10,400 bases of DNA, taken from NCBI GenBank assembly GCA_030608985.1, contig JAUWDC010000015.1, forward strand, positions 1 through 10,400, read 5' to 3'. Source of the DNA: Desulfobia sp. (GTDB lineage Bacteria > Desulfobacterota > Desulfobulbia > Desulfobulbales > SURF-16). Below the pieces are notes generated by a model that saw only the letters and a program-made list of their open reading frames with translations, was not told where the DNA came from and made no database searches. Shown in pieces: positions 1 through 6,818 of the stretch. Every line of letters begins with the position of its first letter. Within the stretch, counting starts at the first letter, position 1. Both the position numbers and the translations under genes were made by a program.

Positions 1-490
1 TGTTAACAATATGCTGTCCAGCAAAGAGGTAAGGCTTGCCGGAGATCTTTTCACTGAGCTTGCCATAGGCAATCATACTTCCAGTGAAAGTCATAGCGCC
101 TATAAATACGGAAAGAACAAGAACAAAGGCGGTAAAAGCAGGTGCATCCATAATACCTTGATATTTACCACTGTATTCAAACCAGGCGAGAAGCAGACTT
201 GCCGCACCGCCGAAGCCGTTGAAGATGGCGACCATTTCGGGCATTGCGGTCATGGCAACTAACTTGGCAGCGGCAAATCCGATACCACCGCCTATGGCCA
301 TACCAAGCATGATCCACTTGTAATCAATGCCCTGGGAAACCAGGGCTGCACAGATGGCCAGCAGCATACCCATGGCGGAAATCGTATTTCCTTTCCTGGC
401 TGTGGCCGGCGAGCTCAGCATTTTAAGCCCCATGATAAACATGACAGCCGAGATGACATAGCTGAAATTAATAAGCAGGTTGAGGTTCAT
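1..490 (-). CDS. pntB: NAD(P) transhydrogenase subunit beta (PntB), N-terminal part, cut by window edge
   Basis: PntB is the membrane plus NADP(H)-binding subunit of the proton-translocating transhydrogenase, which drives hydride transfer from NADH to NADP+ with the proton gradient. About 163 codons are visible, starting with ATG at 490. The translation is strongly hydrophobic and glycine-rich, starting MNLNLLINFSYVISAVMFIM, and contains AMPEMVAIFNGFGGAASLL at about residues 81-99, a hallmark of PntB membrane domains. It also contains the FTGSMIAYGKL segment typical of the family. The NADP-binding domain III lies beyond position 1. Its ATG shares one base with the pntAB stop (TAATG), which implies translational coupling. 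This family assignment is very secure; only the C-terminal half is unseen. Confidence 0.96.
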   Translation of the reverse strand, partial: MNLNLLINFSYVISAVMFIMGLKMLSSPATARKGNTISAMGMLLAICAALVSQGIDYKWIMLGMAIGGGIGFAAAKLVAMTAMPEMVAIFNGFGGAASLLLAWFEYSGKYQGIMDAPAFTAFVLVLSVFIGAMTFTGSMIAYGKLSEKISGKPYLFAGQHIVN

Positions 491-807
491 TAGTTACCCC
501 CCTCTTTTTTCTTGAACATACTGAGCATCCTGTCGGTAACAATATAACCGCCGACAACATTGATAGTTGCCAGGGTGACAGCTGCAGTACCCAGGATAAT
601 ACCCAGAGTGCTCTGGCCAAGTTGAAGAGAAGCTATCGCGCCAACCAGGGTGATACCGGAAATGGCGTTGGAGCCGGACATCAGGGGAGTGTGCAGTGTA
701 GAAGGTACTTTTGATATCAGTTCAAATCCCAAAAATATTGCCAGGACCAGAACAAATGTAAGAAATACCGGGGTAAGATCTAATGGTATAAGAACTTCTG
801 GAGTCAT
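490..807 (-). CDS. pntAB: NAD(P) transhydrogenase subunit alpha part 2 (PntAB), membrane subunit
   Basis: This 105-residue protein is the small membrane subunit of the three-polypeptide transhydrogenase, equal to the C-terminal transmembrane part of the longer E. coli PntA. It shows three hydrophobic segments, roughly residues 11-32, 48-64 and 66-90. The motif HTPLMSGSNAISGI at about residues 39-52 is typical of the family. A charged tail with KKKEGG ends the protein. ATG at 807 follows a Shine-Dalgarno-like GAGG that overlaps the TGA of pntAA, and the gap between the two genes is 7 nt. It overlaps pntB by one base. Together with its neighbours it forms the proton channel half of the complex in the inner membrane. 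Confidence 0.95.
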   Translation of the reverse strand: MTPEVLIPLDLTPVFLTFVLVLAIFLGFELISKVPSTLHTPLMSGSNAISGITLVGAIASLQLGQSTLGIILGTAAVTLATINVVGGYIVTDRMLSMFKKKEGGN

Positions 808-814
808 ACTATCC

Positions 815-1948
815 TCACTTTACAATACTTTTGTAGGTTTCACTGAAGATCTGTCCCTCATGGGTCATGAGGCAGCCTTTAATTATTTCATCTTCCAGGT
901 CGAGGTTGAATGTTTTCTCCTCCTTATCCCAGAAATGCATGACATAGTTGGTAATATTAGCTGAATACATCTGGCTGGCATGAATTGCTACCTCACCGGG
1001 GAGGTTGCCAAGACCGATAATAGAGACACCGTTTACATCGGCTACTTTGTCCAGCTCAGATCCCTCAACATTGCCACCAGTCTCAACAGCCATATCAACA
1101 ATAACGCTGCCTGGCCGCATCTGTTTCACCATGTCAGCAGTGACAATAACAGGGGCCTTCCTGCCGAATAACTGGGCAGTGGTGATAACAACGTCAGCCA
1201 GAGAGCAATGTTTGGCCATGCCTTCCTGCTGCGTTTTGATCTGTTCAGGGGTCAGTGCTTTAGCGTAGCCGTCTTTTGTCTGGCCGGTTTCACCGAGGTC
1301 AATTTTAACGAATTTGGCACCAAGAGACTGGACCTGCTCTTCAACAACAGGGCGGGTGTCGAATGCTTCAACTCGGGCGCCAAGACGTTTGGCAGTGGCG
1401 ATTGCCTGGAGCCCTGCAACACCGACACCGATGATGAATACCCTGGAAGGCTTGATTGTTCCAGAAGGCGTTGTCATCATCGGAAAAATCTGGTCAAGTT
1501 TTTCAGCGGCGAGAAGAACCGCAACATAGCCTCCCAGGTTGGCCTGGGAACTCAAAACATCCATCTTTTGAGCGATGGTGGAGCGCGGTATCATTTCAAG
1601 GCTGATGGCATTGGAATCAGCGGCCATAAAGGCATCAAGAAGCTCCTTTTCGTTGAAAGGATCAAGGTAGCTGATGTGGATTGCGCCTTTTTTCATCAGC
1701 GGAATTTCTTCAATGGGAGGTTTCCGCAGTCGCAGGATCATGTCGGCGGAAGAGATCAGTTCGTTTCTGTCAGCACTGATCTTAGCCCCGGCTTTTTCAT
1801 AATCTGCATCAGTAAAGCGGCATGTTTCGCCTATTCCTGATTCCACGGTGATGTCGGCGCCGTTTTTGACAAGTTTGTCAACAGATGCCGGGATCAGCGG
1901 AACGCGCTTTTCACCAGGAAAAGTCTCTTTTAGGGCTACTATTTTCAT
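815..1948 (-). CDS. pntAA: NAD(P) transhydrogenase subunit alpha part 1 (PntAA), NAD(H)-binding
   Basis: This is the soluble NAD(H)-binding domain I subunit (377 aa) that delivers hydride to the NADP site of PntB. The N terminus MKIVALKETFPGEKRVPLIP is the alanine dehydrogenase/PntA N-terminal fold. The RQD loop that contacts the nicotinamide is intact, with R122, Q127 and D130 at the expected spacing. The Rossmann fingerprint GVGVAGL lies at 174-180 and an acidic residue-rich strand end (EAFDTRP) near 194-200. The length fits the stand-alone form found when alpha is split into two genes, as in Rhodospirillum rubrum. ATG at 1948 is preceded by an AAAGGGG ribosome binding site. It is the first gene of the pntAA-pntAB-pntB operon and no in-frame defects are visible. 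Confidence 0.97.
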   Translation of the reverse strand: MKIVALKETFPGEKRVPLIPASVDKLVKNGADITVESGIGETCRFTDADYEKAGAKISADRNELISSADMILRLRKPPIEEIPLMKKGAIHISYLDPFNEKELLDAFMAADSNAISLEMIPRSTIAQKMDVLSSQANLGGYVAVLLAAEKLDQIFPMMTTPSGTIKPSRVFIIGVGVAGLQAIATAKRLGARVEAFDTRPVVEEQVQSLGAKFVKIDLGETGQTKDGYAKALTPEQIKTQQEGMAKHCSLADVVITTAQLFGRKAPVIVTADMVKQMRPGSVIVDMAVETGGNVEGSELDKVADVNGVSIIGLGNLPGEVAIHASQMYSANITNYVMHFWDKEEKTFNLDLEDEIIKGCLMTHEGQIFSETYKSIVK

Positions 1949-2013
1949 GAATGCTTTTCCCCTTTCTAAGATTCATATTTTAGATTTTTTTACCCGATAT
2001 TTACTTTATATAA

Positions 2014-2041
2014 CTTTAAACTCAAAATTCTGAGTTTAAAG
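2014..2041. promoter_or_regulatory. Perfect 11-bp inverted repeat upstream of pntAA
   Basis: The arms are CTTTAAACTCA (2014-2024) and TGAGTTTAAAG (2031-2041), a perfect 11-bp inverted repeat with a 6-nt spacer, 66-93 nt before the pntAA start. On the minus strand the arm nearer pntAA contains TTGAGT, which could serve as a -35 box, but the matching -10 region (around AAATAT) is poor. The position and symmetry suit a repressor operator for the transhydrogenase operon. It could instead be a chance AT-rich palindrome. The surrounding 1949-2130 is AT-rich and holds no credible gene. Confidence 0.35.
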
Positions 2042-2139
2042 ATGCAGATTTGTATAACAGGTTATGTAATATTTGCAATTGTATTGAATGAAAAAATGAA
2101 TTTAACTGGGTAAATTATGGCATTTTAATATGTGATGGC

Positions 2140-2306
2140 GTCGCAAAAAGCGTTTATACTGCAGCGACATTTTGTTTATCACCACGAAGAGCACGAAGAA
2201 CACGAAGACTTTTTTCTTTTAACTTCGTGCGCTTCGTGTGCTTCGTGGTAAATAACGACTTCTCGAAGTCTACGCTTATCGGCGAGTTCATCATGAATTG
2301 ATGAAC
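2140..2306. repeat. Chain of intergenic hairpins around a CACGAAG palindrome
   Basis: This stretch upstream of tcdA is a row of inverted repeats. First come GTCGC (2140-2144) and GCGAC (2164-2168). The main palindrome is 2181-2249: three copies of CACGAAG at a 9-nt period (2183, 2192, 2201) face three copies of CTTCGTG (2223, 2232, 2241). This gives 27-nt arms with 4 mismatches around a 15-nt pyrimidine-rich loop. Next is GACTTC/GAAGTC (2257-2262 and 2265-2270), then GTTCATCA/TGATGAAC (2286-2293 and 2299-2306). The heptamer array resembles dispersed intergenic repeats I know from Desulfobacterota and related genomes, where it yields spurious HE-rich peptides. I infer a non-coding repetitive element; a role in mRNA ends or stability is possible but not shown. 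Confidence 0.7.
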
Positions 2307-2338
2307 CTGCAAATATATAGATAGAGGCAACTTTCATT

Positions 2339-3106
2339 GTGATTGGTAATAGATTTTCTCGACTCAAGCGCCTTATCGGGCCCGAAAGGCTGGATCTGTT
2401 AAGGTCAAAAACAGTAACGGTGGTTGGCCTTGGGGCTGTTGGTGGTTATGCCCTCGAAGGGTTGGCCCGGGCAGGCATTAACCACTTCCGTCTTGTTGAT
2501 TTTGATAAAGTCTGTCTGACCAATATAAACCGACAGGTGCTTGCTCTGGAGTCCACCTTGGGGAAACCAAAAGTGGAAGTGGCCCGGGACAGAATAAAAG
2601 ATATTAATCCTGACTGCAGGGTGGAAACCCTTGACCTTTTTGTTGATGCGGAAACGGTTGACCAGGTTTTGTTCCCGCAACCAGATCTTATTATTGATGC
2701 CATTGATTCATTGAATCCCAAGATTGAACTCCTGGTCAGAATTAGAGAACAGAGAATTCCAGTGATTTCTTCCATGGGGGCAGCCCTGAGGACAGACCCG
2801 ACATTAATCCGGGTTGACGATATAATGGATTCCTGGAAATGTCCCATGGCCAAAAGGATTCGAAAAAGACTGCGGCGAAGAGGGGTTGAGGGGGGCATCC
2901 CCTGTGTTTATTCAACTGAAGATATCGATATTGCCCACAGCGGAATTGAAATTGTCGATGAACTGGGGCAAGGACACGAGCAGGGCATTGAAAGGGGCAG
3001 GGTGCGGCAGGTCCTCGGCAGTCTCCCAACCGTAACGGCCATCTTTGGTTTGACCATAGCAAATCTTGCTATCTTGCAATTGTCTTCCCTGGATCCAGAA
3101 AAATGA
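2339..3106 (+). CDS. tcdA: tRNA threonylcarbamoyladenosine dehydratase (TcdA/CsdL, ThiF-E1 family)
   Basis: TcdA uses ATP to cyclise threonylcarbamoyladenosine at position 37 of ANN-decoding tRNAs to its cyclic form. The 255-residue protein has the E1-like nucleotide fold: GLGAVGG at 30-36, the acidic strand end DFD at 54-56, and TNINRQ at 61-66, whose Asn and Arg contact ATP in this family. A segment KCPMAKRIRKRLRRRG and the C-terminal SLPTVTAIFGLTIANLAI match the TcdA layout; E. coli TcdA is similar in size (about 268 aa). The start is GTG at 2339, with AGAGG 11 nt upstream. An in-frame TAG at 2318 excludes a longer form, and no ATG fits. It stands alone, without a visible SufE/CsdE partner. 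Other ThiF-like adenylyltransferases are the alternative, less likely. Confidence 0.88.
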   Translation: MIGNRFSRLKRLIGPERLDLLRSKTVTVVGLGAVGGYALEGLARAGINHFRLVDFDKVCLTNINRQVLALESTLGKPKVEVARDRIKDINPDCRVETLDLFVDAETVDQVLFPQPDLIIDAIDSLNPKIELLVRIREQRIPVISSMGAALRTDPTLIRVDDIMDSWKCPMAKRIRKRLRRRGVEGGIPCVYSTEDIDIAHSGIEIVDELGQGHEQGIERGRVRQVLGSLPTVTAIFGLTIANLAILQLSSLDPEK

Positions 3107-3135
3107 GTACACTTTGTCTTTGTTGTTCTTCCATC

Positions 3136-3168
3136 AACTTAAAACTTAAATCTTGAAACTTAAAACTT
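3136..3168. repeat. Two exact copies of AACTTAAAACTT
   Basis: The 12-mer AACTTAAAACTT occurs at 3136-3147 and again at 3157-3168, a 21-nt period, in the 81-nt gap between tcdA and the MORN gene and just before the MORN ribosome binding site. The region is AT-rich, so a low-complexity origin is possible. No function is evident. Confidence 0.5.
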
Positions 3169-3187
3169 TCAGTTAAAGGAATTCCCA

Positions 3188-3805
3188 ATGAAAAAAGCTT
3201 TTATAATAATGTTTCTGCTTAGCATACTCACACCCAGTCTCTCTTTTGGTGTGGTTGCACTGCCTGCCGCCACTCAGGAGGAAGGGAAATGCGTTGAGGG
3301 TGACTGCGCCAACGGCAAGGGTGTTATGACTTTCCCTATTGGGACACGATACGAGGGTGAATTCAAAAACAATCTTCCCGACGGTAAGGGCACATTCACC
3401 TTTCCCCAGGGGGTAAAATACGTTGGAGAATTTAAGAAAGGAGAATACAGCGGCCAGGGAACGCTGACAACTCCTGAAGGCTTGAAATATGTCGGTCAGT
3501 TTGCCCAGGATGCACCTAATGGAATGGGAACCATGACTATGCCTGACAAGTCAGTGCTCACTGGCAATTTTACCAACGGTCTTCTTAGTGGGTTGGGAAC
3601 GAAAACTTTCCCGGATGGAGCACATTATGATGGGGAATTCTTAAACAGTAAGTTTCATGGACAGGGAACATTCAATTTGATCGATGGGTCGAAATATGAA
3701 GGGGCCTTTGCAAATGGAACGTTCAATGGGAAAGGAGCCTTTGTATCTCCTGACGGCACTCGGCAGGTAGGTCAATTTAAGGATGGTGTCTTGGTGAAAG
3801 AGTAG
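3188..3805 (+). CDS. Exported MORN-repeat protein
   Basis: This 205-residue protein has a signal peptide (MKKAF then a hydrophobic core to about residue 24) followed almost entirely by MORN repeats. The repeat period is exactly 23 residues. Units begin at 54, 77, 100, 123, 146 and 169, with a partial seventh at 192 and a degenerate N-terminal half unit with two Cys at 35 and 40. Each follows the pattern YxGxFxxGxxxGxGTxxxPDG. MORN arrays form elongated beta-hairpin sheets and in bacteria are often of unknown role, sometimes linked to the envelope. Here the protein should be periplasmic or surface-located. ATG at 3188 follows AAAGGA. It converges on the sensor gene, with a 23-nt gap. No partner or enzyme domain is attached, so function is open. 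Confidence 0.88.
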   Translation: MKKAFIIMFLLSILTPSLSFGVVALPAATQEEGKCVEGDCANGKGVMTFPIGTRYEGEFKNNLPDGKGTFTFPQGVKYVGEFKKGEYSGQGTLTTPEGLKYVGQFAQDAPNGMGTMTMPDKSVLTGNFTNGLLSGLGTKTFPDGAHYDGEFLNSKFHGQGTFNLIDGSKYEGAFANGTFNGKGAFVSPDGTRQVGQFKDGVLVKE

Positions 3806-3828
3806 TGGTAACTCTAAAAATAGGAGTG

Positions 3829-5496
3829 TTATGAAGAGGGAATGTCGCCGTTTCGCTTCGCCTCTTCGTACCAGTCCTGTCCGCCATAAAGCTCATCAGA
3901 ACATTGCACGCACATTCCGTGGCTGAGTTTAGCCGCGGAATGGACGGTTAAGTATTGATCAACTTGTTGCCAGTATCCTTCATCATCCCGTATTTTATGA
4001 CATTTTGAACAGATCGGGATAATGCCGCGGAGTGCCTTGATTTCGGTGATATCGTGGATAATGCCAAGGGATCGTATTGGCTCTCCTGTATTACTGTATT
4101 CTGTTTTGCACACCTCGTGGACCCACTTTTCAGTTCCATTGTCTAAAAGAATGCGATGTTCTATGTCGTATTGTGTGTTGTTCTCAATAGACTCTGTGTA
4201 GGCTTTGAGAACGTGTCTCCTTTCATCAGGATGTACTTTTTCCCAAAATGCCTCAAGCGTTCCACTGAACTGCTGAGGCTTTATTTCGAATATTCGGTAT
4301 ACCTCTTCTGACCAGGAAAGGGTATCGGTCTCTATGTTGTGTTCCCAGTGGCCCAGTTTTGCTATCTGCTGGGCTTCTTTCAATTTTTGCTCATTTTTTC
4401 TGAGTTCCCGTTCTGCTTGTATTCGTTGTTGTTTTGCATTCGCTGCTAACCAGCAGCCAAAGGCCAGGATCATGGCGAAAAGACAGTTTAGTAACAGGTA
4501 ATGAACTTTTGTCGGGTGAACCTGTTTTGCTAAAATATCTTTGGGTATATGGGAAACAAGCTTCCAGTAATATTTTTGAGGAGAGAGAGAACTCGCGCTT
4601 CTTGCAAAGGCTTCTGGTGATCCGGTGCTGGATTTAAGGCCTTCTTCAAGTGGATAGATGGTAGTGAAAGTATACATGCCTTTTGTGCCTGTGAATTGGC
4701 CTGAGTCTTTCTGATTTATTTTCCCCCAGGCCTCTGAGAATGTGTTGGCAAAGGAGATTTTCTTCTTATCTTTAAACATAAATCCCCACTCTTCATCCGG
4801 GCTTCGTCCGCGTAACCAGTAGCCGTCTCTATTCAGTAGCATTATGTGACCAGTGGCATACTCTTTTAATTCGTCTATTTTGTTGAGGAGATCTTTTCCC
4901 TTATAATTTAGAATAACAATCCCTGATTTTGTGAGATTGTCATGAAATATGGGAGTCCCAATACGAATCATGGGTTTTCTTGGTTCTTCCACAACACCTT
5001 TTTCAATATTGAGGTCAAATGGGGAAACAAAAATCTCTCCCTTCTGCAGATTAATCGTATCTTGGAAATAATATCGTTTTCCTTTAGGTTGAAGACCATC
5101 CCTCGGGACAATGGCTGGCTTACCATCATTGTCATTGACACGAATTAATTCCATTCCCTTGCTGTCTAAAAGGCGAACCTGATCATAGATTTTCTTTTGC
5201 CTGGCAAAGTGGAGAAATTCTTTAGATACAGTTTTTCTCTCTGTGTCCGTATCATCCTGGTTTTTGTGAACAAAATGTAAATGCTGATGATTTGCCAGGA
5301 TCATCAGATCTGTAGCGATTGATCGAATATCGTTGCGGATAATTTTCTGTTGCTGGACGATATTGATCTTTTCTCGATCTTCCAGTCCTTTTTTGCGACC
5401 CTTATGGTCTGTCATGAAAAATATTGTGAAAATAATGACAGACAGGGTTAAAAGAGGGAGAAAGAGAGAAAGGAAGCTTTTGGTCAGAGGTTTCAT
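3829..5496 (-). CDS. Membrane sensor: periplasmic Cache domain, PAS domain, C-terminal four-cysteine domain
   Basis: The 555-residue protein has an N-terminal membrane helix (about 7-28) and a large periplasmic region (about 30-330) with a double-Cache look: VRLLDSKGMELIRVN, then KGKRYYFQDT, GEIFVSPFDLN and IRIGTPIF. A second helix lies at about 331-352, followed by a short charged coiled linker. A PAS fold of the PAS_3 type (about 372-487) ends in the usual DITEIK. The last 60 residues contain C496-x2-C499, H519, H526 and C529-x2-C532, with IRDDEGYW after the first pair. No histidine kinase, GGDEF, EAL, HAMP or methyl-accepting region follows, so the Cys-rich tail appears to be the output. 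ATG at 5496 puts the membrane anchor at the very start; its ribosome site is weak. It is transcribed alone, divergent from the DUF3108 gene. The ligand is unknown. Confidence 0.85.
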   Translation of the reverse strand: MKPLTKSFLSLFLPLLTLSVIIFTIFFMTDHKGRKKGLEDREKINIVQQQKIIRNDIRSIATDLMILANHQHLHFVHKNQDDTDTERKTVSKEFLHFARQKKIYDQVRLLDSKGMELIRVNDNDGKPAIVPRDGLQPKGKRYYFQDTINLQKGEIFVSPFDLNIEKGVVEEPRKPMIRIGTPIFHDNLTKSGIVILNYKGKDLLNKIDELKEYATGHIMLLNRDGYWLRGRSPDEEWGFMFKDKKKISFANTFSEAWGKINQKDSGQFTGTKGMYTFTTIYPLEEGLKSSTGSPEAFARSASSLSPQKYYWKLVSHIPKDILAKQVHPTKVHYLLLNCLFAMILAFGCWLAANAKQQRIQAERELRKNEQKLKEAQQIAKLGHWEHNIETDTLSWSEEVYRIFEIKPQQFSGTLEAFWEKVHPDERRHVLKAYTESIENNTQYDIEHRILLDNGTEKWVHEVCKTEYSNTGEPIRSLGIIHDITEIKALRGIIPICSKCHKIRDDEGYWQQVDQYLTVHSAAKLSHGMCVQCSDELYGGQDWYEEAKRNGDIPSS

Positions 5497-5710
5497 AGGG
5501 ACGGTATCGTATTTTAAATTGGTGCTTCACCTTGTGAAGATTTCTTTCTTCTTATCTATTTCCATGCTGCTGTATATAAATTGATGCAAGTAACTGAGAC
5601 ATTGTAGTGGTAATTAATACTATTCTTATAAGTATCACATAGTTGAGATATAATTCCTATATTTTTGTAAAAAATGTTATGGAAATTATGTAACTTCTCC
5701 AAAAGTGGTG
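5497..5710. other. Non-coding, AT-rich gap upstream of the sensor gene
   Basis: This is the promoter-side region of the sensor gene. It is AT-rich and carries no convincing coding frame, RNA gene, or clear promoter that I could place. Stop codons interrupt all frames at short intervals. Confidence 0.5.
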
Positions 5711-5713
5711 GCA

Positions 5714-5850
5714 AAATTCCTGGATCCCCGATAAGGACATTCAGGGATGACAACCGTAACTCCTCGTAAACTCGTCATTCCGGCATGTTTTTAGCCGGAG
5801 ATAAGCGAAACGCAGTGTAGACTTCGATCCAGAGATTTCATTTGGAAACC
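5714..5850. repeat. Composite intergenic repeat with two hairpins upstream of the DUF3108 gene
   Basis: Two stem-loops are visible. ATCCCCGA (5724-5731) pairs with TCAGGGAT (5741-5748) with one mismatch, and TCCGGC (5779-5784) pairs perfectly with GCCGGA (5794-5799) around a 9-nt loop. The segment CGTCATTCCGGC to GCCGGA resembles, from memory, a dispersed intergenic repeat of Desulfobacterota that normally continues as GCCGGAATCCAG. Here GCCGGA and ATCCAG are separated by 27 nt (5800-5826). The part 5800-5827 contains GATAAGCG and TAGACTTCGA, which also occur fused and inverted at 2263-2280. This suggests a mosaic of dispersed repeat modules. No gene is present. Confidence 0.55.
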
Positions 5851-5878
5851 AATCATAGGGTGGAACCGCCTGAGTAGT

Positions 5879-6682
5879 ATGATAATGTGTATGATGAGAC
5901 TGATAGTAAGCTGGAAATTTTGTAAAAAGATAAGGAGCCTTTTGTTTTGTCTGTTTATGGCCGTGGGGGTGCAAGCAACGACTTTCTGCATTGCTTTGGC
6001 CAATGAATTTCCCTTTTCAGTAGGAGAGAAATTGACATATGAACTCAAATGGGGGCTCGTCCCGGCAGGAGAGGCATCCCTTGAGGTACTACCGAACGAA
6101 ATCATTGATGGAGTAGAAGGGCATCATTTTCGGATGACGACGAAAAGCAATTCCTTTGTTGATGTTTTTTATAAGGTAAGAGATGTGGTTGACGGGTATA
6201 CCGATTTGACTGTGAGCCGCTCCCTTCTCTATAAGAAAAAACAAAATGAAGGGTCCACCAAAAGGGACATTCTTGTTACCTTTGACTGGAAAACAAATCA
6301 GGCTCGCTACTCTAATTTTGGCAAGACAAAGAAGCCTATTTCCATCAGTGACGGGGCATTCGATCCATTTTCAGTTCTTTATTATTGTCGCCTTTTTAAT
6401 TTTGAGACGAATACGGATATTGTTCGACCTGTTACCGATGGAAAGAAAATTGTAACAGGCGTGGCAAAATTCAAGGGTCGTGAATATATTAAAATTAATG
6501 GCATCAGGTATGATACCTTTTTGATCGAGCCTGAAATTGAGCATATCAGTGGTGTTTTCAAGAAAAGTAAAAAAGCGAAAATACAGATATGGTTGACCGC
6601 CGATAATCGGAGGATTCCCGTGAGGATAAAAAGTAAGGTTGTTGTCGGGAGCTTTGTCGCAGACCTTGTAACTATTCACTAG
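5879..6682 (+). CDS. Exported DUF3108 domain protein, C terminus altered by a MITE-like insertion
   Basis: This 267-residue protein has an N-terminal export signal (hydrophobic core about 20-41, ending ALANE) followed by a DUF3108 domain. The start FPFSVGEKLTYELKWGLVPAGEA (44 onward) is the family signature, and the C-terminal IWLTADNRRIPVRIKSK matches the usual end. DUF3108 proteins are periplasmic, mostly beta, and of unknown biochemical role. The start could be any of Met1, 3, 5 or 6 (ATG at 5879, 5885, 5891, 5894), as no strong ribosome site discriminates. The last three codons and the TAG lie inside the inserted element at 6668. Without it, the frame would continue from Val264 as EKTVTDQ and stop at TAA 6851-6853, giving 271 residues. 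The domain itself is intact, so the protein is probably still functional. Confidence 0.85.
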   Translation: MIMCMMRLIVSWKFCKKIRSLLFCLFMAVGVQATTFCIALANEFPFSVGEKLTYELKWGLVPAGEASLEVLPNEIIDGVEGHHFRMTTKSNSFVDVFYKVRDVVDGYTDLTVSRSLLYKKKQNEGSTKRDILVTFDWKTNQARYSNFGKTKKPISISDGAFDPFSVLYYCRLFNFETNTDIVRPVTDGKKIVTGVAKFKGREYIKINGIRYDTFLIEPEIEHISGVFKKSKKAKIQIWLTADNRRIPVRIKSKVVVGSFVADLVTIH

Positions 6683-6818
6683 CATCTCATCTTCGCCCAT
6701 CTCGGCCTTCTCGAATAGCATAAGTATGCGTCGAAGCCCAAATGAACGAATATGAGGCACTATTAAACAGTTACAGTGCGAGTTAATCGCACCTTATTGA
6801 AATTTGCTGAATAGTTAC
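6668..6818. mobile_element. MITE-like non-coding element 1 (151 bp) with terminal inverted repeats and target duplication
   Basis: The ends are GTAACTATTCA (6668-6678) and TGAATAGTTAC (6808-6818), a perfect 11-bp inverted repeat. Directly outside are CAGACCTT (6660-6667) and CAGATCTT (6819-6826), an 8-bp direct repeat with one mismatch, as expected of a target-site duplication. No transposase is encoded. The core (6668-6678 plus 6756-6818, 74 nt) matches element 2 in this window in size and order of parts; 6679-6755 looks like a later nested palindrome. An internal hairpin GTGCGA/TCGCAC lies at 6776-6792. GTAA termini with 8-bp duplications are established traits of IS66-family elements, so an IS66-type transposase in trans is a plausible but unproven mobiliser. 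Element 1 overlaps the 3' end of the DUF3108 gene. Confidence 0.8.
6679..6755. repeat. Imperfect palindrome nested in element 1
   Basis: CTCAT-n-TTCG-nn-CAT near 6686-6700 mirrors a matching block ending in ATGAG at 6756. The centre folds perfectly as GCATA-AG-TATGC (6717-6728), flanked by CGA and TCG. The intervening stem has several mismatches and a one-base shift. Element 2 lacks this block, where the left terminal repeat runs directly into GGCACT, so it appears to be a separate insertion. The exact junction may be one base either way. Confidence 0.6.

Noticed and set aside
1208..1840. Plus-strand open frame of 210 codons.
   Set aside because: It lies wholly antisense to pntAA, whose conserved motifs are clear, and shows no domain of its own.
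2140..2306. CRISPR array.
   Set aside because: Units are 7 nt with 2-nt spacers and inverted halves; there are no 25-40 nt repeats with unique spacers and no cas genes.
2179..2367. Minus-strand open frame with HEAHEAHE and SCSSCSSW peptides.
   Set aside because: It is a translation of the CACGAAG palindrome and is typical of spurious calls; it overlaps the start of tcdA and has no family features.
3806..3828. Bidirectional terminator between the MORN and sensor genes.
   Set aside because: TAACTCT and GGAGTGTTA pair only imperfectly and no convincing T-run follows on either strand.
6371..6760. Minus-strand open frame of 129 codons across the DUF3108 gene end.
   Set aside because: It is antisense to a good DUF3108 frame and begins inside the inserted element.
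6671..6764. Direct repeat ACTATT on both sides of the nested palindrome, as a possible target duplication.
   Set aside because: The copies do not abut the palindrome junctions inferred from comparison with element 2, and six AT-rich bases are weak evidence.
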